The translations under genes and the position numbers were made by a program. This document shows positions 1 to 6,533 of a stretch of DNA of 9,250 bases, piece by piece (position 1 is the stretch's first letter; every line of letters begins with the position of its first letter). The notes beneath the pieces were generated by a model. The model was not told the origin of the DNA and did not search any database. It was given only the letters and a program-made list of their open reading frames with translations. The DNA is taken from positions 1-9,250 of the forward strand of contig DGUF01000050.1 of NCBI GenBank assembly GCA_002394525.1, written 5' to 3'. The DNA is from Lachnospiraceae bacterium UBA4317 (GTDB taxonomy: Bacteria > Bacillota_A > Clostridia > Lachnospirales > Lachnospiraceae).

Positions 1-177
1 GAGACCGGAGCGGCGGCAGAGGCCGTGGAAGCGTCCTCCACGGGGGAGACCGGAGCGGCGGCAGAGGCCGCGAAGGAGGCATCCACAGGGGAGACCGGCG
101 CAGCGGCAGAGGCCGCGGAAGCGTCCACAGGGGAGACCGGCGCAGCGGCAGAGGCCGCGAAGGAGGCTTCCACAGGG
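1..177 (+). repeat. In-frame tandem repeat, four units of 45/45/42/45 bp
   Basis: Four head-to-tail units at 1-45, 46-90, 91-132 and 133-177, each encoding a variant of ETGAAAEAAKEASTG; the third unit lacks one codon. A fifth unit starts (GAG ACA) and then diverges. All lengths are multiples of three, so gain or loss of units keeps the frame. The array continues past the left edge, so the total copy number is unknown. The encoded segment is low-complexity, acidic and Ala-rich, probably a flexible spacer. Confidence 0.
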
Positions 178-3100
178 GAGACAAAAGAGGAGGCCCGCCC
201 CCGCGGGGTCGCGGACACGCTGGTCTTTAAGGGACCGGATTATACAGTGACGGCAAGTTACGGGGAAGACGCGGGCATTCCGGCCGGCGCCTCCCTTGTG
301 GTGGTTGAGATCAAGGAGGATTCAAAGAGCTATCAGGCCTATTGTGACCAGGCCCAGGCAGCGGTCGCGGAGAGTCAGGCGGGCGGTTCCGGGTCCGGTC
401 AGGCCGGCAGTCCTCAGGCGGAGAGCCCGGAAGCGGGCGCTAAAGCCGCTGCAGGGACCGGCGGGTCAAAGTCCGGGGAAGCGGAAAGCGCAGCCGGCAC
501 AGGGACCGACGCCGGAGAGTCCGGGAAGAAGTCCGGAGAAGAGTCCGGGAAAAAAGAAAACGATCCGTCTCCCACAGACCAGGGGGGCGCGGAAACAGCA
601 GGGAATACAGGCAGTACTTCCGCGGCCGCGGAAAATGCGGGCGCTGCTGCCCCTGAAACGGATACAAATGTGACAGTCTCCTGGGTGCGTCTCTTTGACA
701 TCACCATCGAGGTGGACGGTGTGGCGGTCGAACCGCAGGGACCTGTGGCGGTGCAGATCGATTACGGCCAGGCGATCGAGAAGGCCGGGAACGAAGAGGT
801 GAACACGGTCCATTTTGAGGGGAAGGAGGAGAAGCCGGTTGTCCTGGAGACCCGGACAGAAGGGGCCGGCGAGACTCTCGAGCAGGTGACCTTTGAGGCG
901 GAGGGCTTCTCGGTCTTTGCCGTCATGGGCACGACGATCACAAAAAGGATCCTGGCCAGTGACGGAGTGGGTTATCTGATCACCCTGACCTGCGGGCCTG
1001 AAGCCGCTATTCCGGCTAATGCGGAGCTGGAGGTCCGGGAGATCCTCCCGGAAAGCGAAGAGTACGGAAAATATCTGGAAAAGGCAAAAGACGCGATCCG
1101 CAGGGAAAACCAGGCTTCCGCGAAGAAAAACGATGCAGAGACCGATCCGGAAACCGGTGAGGACGGGAAAGAGGATACCTTCGGGATCAGCTTCGCCAGA
1201 TTCTTTGATATCCGGATCCTGGCGGGAGGAAGGACGATCGAGCCCGCTGCGCCCGTGCAGGTGAAAGTGACCTATGCGGACGCCCTGGAGATGGAGAAGG
1301 AGGACACTCTGTGCGCCGTCCACTTTGCCAAAGGCGGGACCCAGGTGATTCAGGCCTCCCCCGATGAGGACCAGAAGGTCGTCACTTTTATGCAGGACAG
1401 CTTCTCCGTCACCGGAACGGTCGTGACGAGCAGCGGGACCTGGCCGGCTGCCGGCGCCGCCTATGTGATGTATCTGAAGTCGGGAAATGATTACTATGCA
1501 GTCGCCCATGACGGAAACCTCCACCAGGTCTGGCTGAGCGGCAAAAGCCTCATCTTCCCGGATGACGCGGAAGGCTTTGACATAGGCCGCTATGAGTGGA
1601 CCTACGAACCGCTGTCCTACTATGGACGGACTTACCATTACCTCTCCTGTACGGACAGCCGGGGAGTGAAACAGTACCTGGACCCGTCGGCCTCCGGCGG
1701 CATCAGCAGCAGTGCTGTCAGTCTGTCCAGGGACAAAAACGGCAGGATCTATTCCGGGAGCTCCTATATCGGAGCAGGCAGCAATACCCTGACTGGCAGA
1801 CAATCCAGCAGCAAGGGCGCAGCCATCCAGTTTGCCACCGATTTTTCTCTTCCGCGCAAGGTGACCATCCACTTCGTGGACCGGGACGGAAATGCCCTGT
1901 CCGGCGTCTCCTATAAGGGGCCGGAGGACTATCCGGTGATCCAAAATGATGACGGGACCTTCGCCCTTCCCTATCAGTGGGGGCTGGGGAACTCTTCCTT
2001 CACCCTGCAGCTGGACAGGGATTTTTCCAAAGACGGCTACACCTACGCCAGCACCCATCTGGCGGGGACCCGGGAGGGGAAGCAGCTGACCCATGAAGGG
2101 CTCACCATGGACGCCGCCCTGGTGGAACGCGGCAACTCCCTGTATTACTATGCGGACGCGGGCCAGTCGCTTGCTTACGGTTCTCTGACAGAGCGGAATC
2201 TCAATGATGCTCTGGAGGTACCCAATGAGAACGGGACAGGCATGACGGGCTATTCGGGCACCAAGGTCGACAAGGATATCTATGTGATCCTGGACCCGGT
2301 CCCCACATACACACCGGCCCAGACCTCCGAGGGACTGGATATTGAAGATCCGGAGTTCAGCAAGACCCTGGAGGACAACGGGGACGGGACCTACACCCTC
2401 TCTCTGAACGTGACCGGCCGCGGGATCAATGCTTCGACCAACCCCAAGGCCAACGTGATCTTTGTCGTCGACACCTCCTCGAGTATGGATAAGTCGGAGG
2501 GGACGGGTACAGGCCACAGCCGCCTGCACGATACAAAGCCTGCCCTCAAGACCCTGGCCCAGGACCTGCTGCTGAGCAATTCCATGGCGGGCAAGGACCC
2601 CGACACGGTCGAACTGTCCATGATCTCCTTCGATGGAGGCGTGGTGGATGAGATCGGCTGGACCACGGATTATAACGCCTTTAAAAACCAGGTGGATAAC
2701 GGCCTGGCCCTTCACCGGGGCACGGACTGGGAGGATGCTCTGAAGCGGGCCTATGAGCTGGGTCTTGCCAGGCAGGCCGAGGAACCGGACCAGAAGGTCT
2801 TTGTCGTCTTCTTTACGGACGGCGAGGGTTCCCAGTACACCAGTTTCCACGGCCAGGGAACGTATCATACCACGGTCAATCCTAATTACAACAAATGGTA
2901 CAGCTACTTCCTCTGCCGGGAGTCCGCCAAGGACGAGGCCAGGGCCATTGTCAACGCGGGCATGCAGTTCTACGCGATCTACGCCTTCAACGAGGACAAG
3001 GACAAATATAAGGGAGAGGCGGGAAGCGACCTTCTGCGCAACCTGGTCCGGCACGCCTATAACAGTGAAGAGCTGGGCAACAGGAACTTCTTTGCCAGGG

Positions 3101-5508
3101 CCAGCAATACGGCGGAGCTGGAGGCCGCCTTCAATTCCATCCTGCTCTCTGTCAGGGAGTTCCTGGGCGTCTCGGATGTGGTCCTCAACGACGATATCAC
3201 CAGCCTGACCAGCACGGGCATCAACCTGGTCAGCAGCGCGGTGGGAGGATTTTCCTACAGCCGGTCCGGCGGCCGTTACGGCAGCGGGACGGTCTGGGAG
3301 GACGCGCCCGAAGCGGCCCATGACGACAGAGAAGACGGCGACGCGGGGAGCGTCACGTGGGACCTGGGAAGCATGGTCCTGGAGGAAGGGGTCACCTATA
3401 CTGTGAGCTTCAAGGTCTGGCCCAGCCAGGAGGCCTATGACTGGCTTGCCAACCTCAGGAACGGGACCCGGACCTGGGACGATGTGGTCAGGGCCGGTTT
3501 GGACGCGCCGAACGGGGAAAATCCCCAGATCGAAAAGAACGGGGATTCCTATTCTCTTTTGACCAACAAACCCAGTCAGAACAGCGATGGTCAGATCATA
3601 AACAATGAGATCACCTACAAAAAGACCCATTCCGTGACGGTGACGGAGGCGGACATACCTGCAGGGACGAAGATGGGCACCCCCATCGAGGGCACAGACG
3701 AAGACGGAAATCCCACGACAACGACCTACACCCTGGACAAGGGTGTCTATACCAGAACCGTCCTGACGGAAAAGAAGACCTGTTTCAAAAATCCCGATCC
3801 CATGCCCATTCTGCCGGAGCGCATGAGCGTCATGAAGAAATGGGAGACCGCCATGAACACAAGTCATCCCGCGGATGAACTGAAGTTCCGGGTGCTTGTG
3901 GACGGAGCATACTACCAGAAGGACGGGACTACGAAGCCGGGCGAAAGCGGACAGGCCAATGCAGAGGAGCTGTCTGTCAGCCAGGCGAACGACTGGACAG
4001 ACCACATCAACATCGCGCCGGGCATCGTCAAATACTACGATGACGACGGGAATGCCCTGTCGGAGGCCCTGGTCCTGGAGACCGGCCACAGCTACAGTGT
4101 GGAGGAGTTTGACCTCAAGGAAGGCGGAAGCGGCTTCCTCTACTACACCAGCTACGAATTCCATTCTCAGACGGTCCGGCCCATGATCGTCGACGGGACC
4201 CTCCGGTACCTGGTCCTGATCGACGCGCACAACCCTGCGCCGGCGGGGGCGAAGACCTGGCAGATCGGCGATCAGACCTGGTATGCGGCAGACAGCGGAA
4301 GCGGCAGCGGGACCCTGACCGGAACCAATTACAGAACGGCCGAACTGGATGTCACCAAGATCGTCAAAAACAGCAGCGGGGCTGACCTGACGGAAGAGGA
4401 CCTGGACGCGGAGACCTTTACCTACCGCATCACCCTCTCCATACCCGACGGAACAGACCCTGCCGGAATCGTGGGCTATGAGTATGTTCCGCGGACGGGC
4501 AGCGGATCCTTCACTCTCTTCGGCTACCAGGAGGGGGAGACCGCCTTTGCCTCGGATATTGAACGTTTCAGCGGCAAGACCTTCAAGGCTTGGAACACCC
4601 TGGTCTACCGGGACCTGGTCGAATGGGAAAACGTGGACGGAAGGATCATTTCCAAAACAGACGCTGACGGCAACATTATCTGGAAGGTCCCCGTGGATGA
4701 GGAAGGATATCACTCCATCACCTATGACATGACCCTCAACAGAAAGGAGATCATCCGTTTCACCAACCTCCCGACCGGCACCAGATACAGCATCCGGGAG
4801 ATCTATGCCAACTATTATCAGGCGGACAATCGCGATGACTCTGCCGGCCACGCCCCCATCGAAAAGGCCTGCAACCTGGACGCGGAGGGCTATGAGATCG
4901 CGCAGGTACGGACGACCGGCGGAACCGTGAGCAAAACAGTGATGGAAAACGACACGGTCACCGGCACCATCGACCGGCCCAATGTCCGCTACTACAACCA
5001 GTTCACCAACGACAAGACATCCGTGACGACGCAGGTCTCCATCCTCAAGACCAACGACGACGGCTCAAAGCCCCTGCCGGGCGCTGTCTTTGACCTCTAT
5101 GACAAGGATGGATATGAAGCCGAGCCGCAGAAGCCCCTGCAGAAGGACCTGACCTCCTCCGGGGAGGCCGGAAAAGAAGGGACCATTGACCTGGGCAGGC
5201 TCAGGGACGGGACCTACTACCTTGTGGAGACAGCCGCTCCCGATGGCTATATTGCCCTGACAGAACCGGTCGTGATCACCGTGGAGAGCGGGTCTGTCCG
5301 GTACAGCATGGTAGACAGTAACCTCGATGACAGCAGACGCGGGATCAGCGGCGACTTCCAGGTGGGCTACCAGCTGAAAGTCATCAATCACGGAGGCTAT
5401 GAACTGCCCGCGACAGGCGGCCCCGGCACCAGCCTCCTTCTTCGCCTTATGACTGCTCTGGGTGCTGTCCTGGTCGTCCTGGCCGCCGCCAGCCTGGCCC
5501 GGGAATGA
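1..5508 (+). CDS. LPxTG-anchored vWA/Cna-B surface adhesin (5' partial)
   Basis: Very large cell-wall-anchored surface protein, probably an adhesin or pilus-tip-like protein; 1835 residues are visible and the frame is open to base 1, so the signal peptide and start lie outside. Numbering from base 1: Glu/Ala/Thr/Gly tandem repeats (1-59); a beta module (about 70-311) split by a Gly/Ser/Glu-rich linker (about 127-223); a second copy of that module (about 312-480, shared pattern LFDI/FFDI...EP..PV.V then FSVxxxV); an unrecognised Tyr/Gly-rich domain (about 486-615); a vWA domain (about 817-1053) with complete MIDAS residues D824-x-S826-x-S828, T908 and D940; Cna-B-like regions (about 1275-1410 and 1443-1670); a SpaA-type domain (about 1675-1760) with the VETAAPDGY motif; then LPATG (1802-1806) and a hydrophobic segment. 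Sortase would join the Thr of LPATG to peptidoglycan. vWA domains with MIDAS bind ligands through a metal ion; Cna-B/SpaA domains usually carry internal isopeptide bonds. The ligand is unknown. The tail after the hydrophobic segment is only a few residues, with a single Arg. Confidence 0.
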   Translation, partial: ETGAAAEAVEASSTGETGAAAEAAKEASTGETGAAAEAAEASTGETGAAAEAAKEASTGETKEEARPRGVADTLVFKGPDYTVTASYGEDAGIPAGASLVVVEIKEDSKSYQAYCDQAQAAVAESQAGGSGSGQAGSPQAESPEAGAKAAAGTGGSKSGEAESAAGTGTDAGESGKKSGEESGKKENDPSPTDQGGAETAGNTGSTSAAAENAGAAAPETDTNVTVSWVRLFDITIEVDGVAVEPQGPVAVQIDYGQAIEKAGNEEVNTVHFEGKEEKPVVLETRTEGAGETLEQVTFEAEGFSVFAVMGTTITKRILASDGVGYLITLTCGPEAAIPANAELEVREILPESEEYGKYLEKAKDAIRRENQASAKKNDAETDPETGEDGKEDTFGISFARFFDIRILAGGRTIEPAAPVQVKVTYADALEMEKEDTLCAVHFAKGGTQVIQASPDEDQKVVTFMQDSFSVTGTVVTSSGTWPAAGAAYVMYLKSGNDYYAVAHDGNLHQVWLSGKSLIFPDDAEGFDIGRYEWTYEPLSYYGRTYHYLSCTDSRGVKQYLDPSASGGISSSAVSLSRDKNGRIYSGSSYIGAGSNTLTGRQSSSKGAAIQFATDFSLPRKVTIHFVDRDGNALSGVSYKGPEDYPVIQNDDGTFALPYQWGLGNSSFTLQLDRDFSKDGYTYASTHLAGTREGKQLTHEGLTMDAALVERGNSLYYYADAGQSLAYGSLTERNLNDALEVPNENGTGMTGYSGTKVDKDIYVILDPVPTYTPAQTSEGLDIEDPEFSKTLEDNGDGTYTLSLNVTGRGINASTNPKANVIFVVDTSSSMDKSEGTGTGHSRLHDTKPALKTLAQDLLLSNSMAGKDPDTVELSMISFDGGVVDEIGWTTDYNAFKNQVDNGLALHRGTDWEDALKRAYELGLARQAEEPDQKVFVVFFTDGEGSQYTSFHGQGTYHTTVNPNYNKWYSYFLCRESAKDEARAIVNAGMQFYAIYAFNEDKDKYKGEAGSDLLRNLVRHAYNSEELGNRNFFARASNTAELEAAFNSILLSVREFLGVSDVVLNDDITSLTSTGINLVSSAVGGFSYSRSGGRYGSGTVWEDAPEAAHDDREDGDAGSVTWDLGSMVLEEGVTYTVSFKVWPSQEAYDWLANLRNGTRTWDDVVRAGLDAPNGENPQIEKNGDSYSLLTNKPSQNSDGQIINNEITYKKTHSVTVTEADIPAGTKMGTPIEGTDEDGNPTTTTYTLDKGVYTRTVLTEKKTCFKNPDPMPILPERMSVMKKWETAMNTSHPADELKFRVLVDGAYYQKDGTTKPGESGQANAEELSVSQANDWTDHINIAPGIVKYYDDDGNALSEALVLETGHSYSVEEFDLKEGGSGFLYYTSYEFHSQTVRPMIVDGTLRYLVLIDAHNPAPAGAKTWQIGDQTWYAADSGSGSGTLTGTNYRTAELDVTKIVKNSSGADLTEEDLDAETFTYRITLSIPDGTDPAGIVGYEYVPRTGSGSFTLFGYQEGETAFASDIERFSGKTFKAWNTLVYRDLVEWENVDGRIISKTDADGNIIWKVPVDEEGYHSITYDMTLNRKEIIRFTNLPTGTRYSIREIYANYYQADNRDDSAGHAPIEKACNLDAEGYEIAQVRTTGGTVSKTVMENDTVTGTIDRPNVRYYNQFTNDKTSVTTQVSILKTNDDGSKPLPGAVFDLYDKDGYEAEPQKPLQKDLTSSGEAGKEGTIDLGRLRDGTYYLVETAAPDGYIALTEPVVITVESGSVRYSMVDSNLDDSRRGISGDFQVGYQLKVINHGGYELPATGGPGTSLLLRLMTALGAVLVVLAAASLARE

Positions 5509-5552
5509 GTCACCGGGGACGTGAGTCACCGGGGACGTAACAGTCTGACTCA
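5506..5552. repeat. REP-like element: perfect 16-bp tandem repeat with TGAGTC/GACTCA arms
   Basis: TGAGTCACCGGGGACG occurs twice without a gap (5506-5521 and 5522-5537). Its core GTCACCGGGGAC is a near-palindrome with one mismatched pair. The second copy is followed by GACTCA at 5547-5552, the inverse of TGAGTC at 5522-5527, so the right part can fold. The TGA of the first copy is the stop codon of the surface-protein gene. From memory, similar GTCACCGGGGAC/GTCCCCGGTGAC elements are dispersed in Firmicutes genomes near REP-associated Y1 transposases; no such transposase is in this window, so the assignment is inference. Confidence 0.
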
Positions 5553-5560
5553 TTTTTCGA

Positions 5561-5591
5561 TTCCGGCCGGACCAGCAGCAATCGGCCGGAA
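5561..5591. repeat. GC-rich 9-bp inverted repeat
   Basis: TTCCGGCCG (5561-5569) and CGGCCGGAA (5583-5591) are perfect inverted copies around a 13-base loop. The hairpin would be stable, but the + strand continues with AAAAG rather than a T-run, and no clear T-run follows on the other strand. It may be part of the 3' end structure of the surface-protein mRNA or of the neighbouring REP-like element; it is not a standard intrinsic terminator. Confidence 0.
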
Positions 5592-5618
5592 AAGCCTCGA
5601 AGGTAAAAGCAGCATATA

Positions 5619-5670
5619 AGCAAATAAGTAAAAGCGTATCACACAAATGATACGCTTTTACTTATTTGCT
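5619..5670. terminator. Perfect 23-bp hairpin, probable bidirectional intrinsic terminator
   Basis: Arms 5619-5641 and 5648-5670 are exact reverse complements around the 6-base loop CACAAA. The inner part (AGCGTATCA / TGATACGCT) forms a mixed stem; the outer part is an A-rich tract on the left (AAATAAGTAAA) and its complementary T-rich tract on the right (TTTACTTATTT). An A-tract, hairpin and T-tract in this order is the layout of a terminator that works in both directions. It sits 110 bp after the surface-protein stop and would separate that gene from the next group. Termination itself is inferred. Confidence 0.
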
Positions 5671-5773
5671 CACGCGATTATTTATCAGACAGAAGCCTTT
5701 CCTCTTATCGGAGGCGCTTTTAATGGTATTACCGTAAAACTCAGGTCTTGCATTGAAATTCACGCAAAAACGC

Positions 5774-5815
5774 CTCGAATTCGAGACGGTCTGAACAGTT
5801 ACTGGCGGTCTGAAC
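5774..5815. promoter_or_regulatory. Operator-like cluster: 12-bp palindrome plus two 10-bp direct repeats
   Basis: CTCGAATTCGAG at 5774-5785 is a perfect palindrome. One base later CGGTCTGAAC occurs at 5787-5796 and again at 5806-5815, a 19-bp period (nearly two helical turns, so both copies face almost the same side of the DNA). The cluster lies just upstream of the AT-rich promoter-like stretch and about 200 bp upstream of the DUF3592-type gene. This is consistent with a regulator binding site, but no regulator gene is in the window. Confidence 0.
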
Positions 5816-5840
5816 GGAAGAGATCAAAGGCGGCCTGTGC

Positions 5841-5881
5841 TAGTAAATGCGTTCAAACTATACTATACTTTATATATCAGT
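5841..5881 (+). promoter_or_regulatory. Possible promoter for the DUF3592-type gene
   Basis: An AT-rich stretch contains two overlapping -10-like hexamers TATACT (5859-5864 and 5864-5869) and a further TATATA at 5871-5876. No good -35 box at normal spacing was found (TAGTAA at 5841-5846 is 17 bp before the second TATACT). Use of this site would give a leader of about 140 bases before the ATG at 6021. Confidence 0.
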
Positions 5882-6006
5882 GTTAATAAATGAGGGCTGT
5901 TTCGCACAGGACCCAGTGACAGTCATTGCCGGTCACATAAAGGAACAGCTCCCCGGGCAGGAGGATCTTCTGATTCCGGAAACACCGAAAAAAAAAAAGA
6001 AAACTG

Positions 6007-6012
6007 AAAGGA
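6007..6012 (+). promoter_or_regulatory. Ribosome binding site that fixes the 6021 start
   Basis: AAAGGA ends 8 bases before the ATG at 6021. The longer in-frame start at 5847 lies inside the promoter-like stretch and lacks such a site, so 6021 is preferred. Confidence 0.
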
Positions 6013-6020
6013 AATGTGAT

Positions 6021-6461
6021 ATGAAAGGCAAAGTAAAGTCCACATATTTGATCGTTGCGGGATTCATCATATGCCTGCTCGGCATTTATTCAGCAATGCC
6101 GAACGGGAATGCCACCTCTGTAAAGAATTCCAATTGTACAGAGGAAACATCCGGCGTGGTCAGGGAGGTGTCCAGCTACAATTCGATCTCTGCGGGAAGG
6201 ATGTACAGGGTCACCCTGGAGTATGAGGCAGGCGGTGAGCCTCTCACATTGGAGACAACTTCCCGTTACAGCGTAGATCAGGGCCAGAGCGTGGCGGTCC
6301 ATTATAATCCGGCGGATCCGTCCGAGATATACGTCAAGGAGCTTGAGGATTCCAAGGCGAACCGGCTTGTCAAAAACATCATCATGATCGTGATCGGCGC
6401 GTTTGTGGTCTACCTGGGAGTCCAGGCCCGGATGGCAGCAGAAGCCGGCGCGGACGAATAG
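6021..6461 (+). CDS. Small two-TM membrane protein, DUF3592-like
   Basis: A 146-residue protein of unknown function. It starts with a short basic leader (MKGKVK) and a hydrophobic segment at about residues 8-25, then a roughly 90-residue non-membrane part, then a second hydrophobic segment at about 119-135 and a short acidic tail. The middle has the pattern of the DUF3592 family: a GVVREV strand, an R-V-x-L-x-Y-E segment, and QSVAVHYNPADPSEIYV (about 89-105), which matches the usual V-x-V-x-Y-x-P-x-x-P ending of that domain. The two segments probably place the domain outside the cytoplasm. The start is set by AAAGGA and by the membrane anchor lying directly behind it. The next frame begins 72 bp downstream on the same strand, so shared transcription is possible. 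No function is claimed; the family call is from pattern recognition. Confidence 0.
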   Translation: MKGKVKSTYLIVAGFIICLLGIYSAMPNGNATSVKNSNCTEETSGVVREVSSYNSISAGRMYRVTLEYEAGGEPLTLETTSRYSVDQGQSVAVHYNPADPSEIYVKELEDSKANRLVKNIIMIVIGAFVVYLGVQARMAAEAGADE

Positions 6462-6533
6462 ATGTACAGCGCAATGGACGGAAAACCGTGGCCGGCATGT
6501 CGTAAGTAAAGGTCTCCGGGGAGAATTGCGAAG

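Larger units (their letters stand above)
5509..6020. other. Gene-free 512-bp intergenic region
   Basis: No convincing gene was found here. It holds the REP-like repeat, the GC-rich inverted repeat, the 23-bp hairpin, a weaker hairpin at 5693-5719 (AAGC/GCTT outside, CCTC/GAGG inside, then TT), a 12-bp palindrome with direct repeats (5774-5815), a promoter-like AT-rich stretch (5841-5881) and an A11 run (5988-5998). The middle is clearly more AT-rich than the genes on either side. Bases 5889-6020 can be read in frame with the next gene, but the product lacks a leader or any recognisable domain. Confidence 0.

Noticed and set aside
25..27. GTG as the real start of the surface protein
   Set aside because: The frame is open to base 1, the tandem repeat already covers bases 1-45, there is no well-spaced ribosome site, and no signal peptide follows.
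466..4851. Long - strand open frame of 1461 codons
   Set aside because: Fully inside the surface-protein gene and codon-aligned with it; the openness follows from the lack of TTA, CTA and TCA codons. The product (Arg/Val/Gly/Asp-rich) has no recognisable domain order.
5506..5552. Start of a CRISPR array
   Set aside because: Two copies of a 16-bp unit with no spacer between them; CRISPR repeats are longer and separated by unique spacers.
5065..5646. 193-codon - strand frame
   Set aside because: Mostly antisense to the SpaA domain and sorting signal, and it crosses the REP-like repeat and hairpin; the product shows no domain.
5647..5886. 79-codon + strand frame after the hairpin
   Set aside because: Starts inside the hairpin loop, runs across the palindrome, direct repeats and promoter-like stretch, has no ribosome site and no recognisable feature.
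5847..6020. Longer N-terminus for the DUF3592-like protein
   Set aside because: Its ATG lies within the promoter-like stretch with no ribosome site; the extra 58 residues end in a Lys run encoded by the A11 tract and would bury the membrane anchor.
6462..6509. 15-codon frame directly after the DUF3592-like stop
   Set aside because: Too short, with no ribosome site and no sign of a leader peptide or RiPP precursor.
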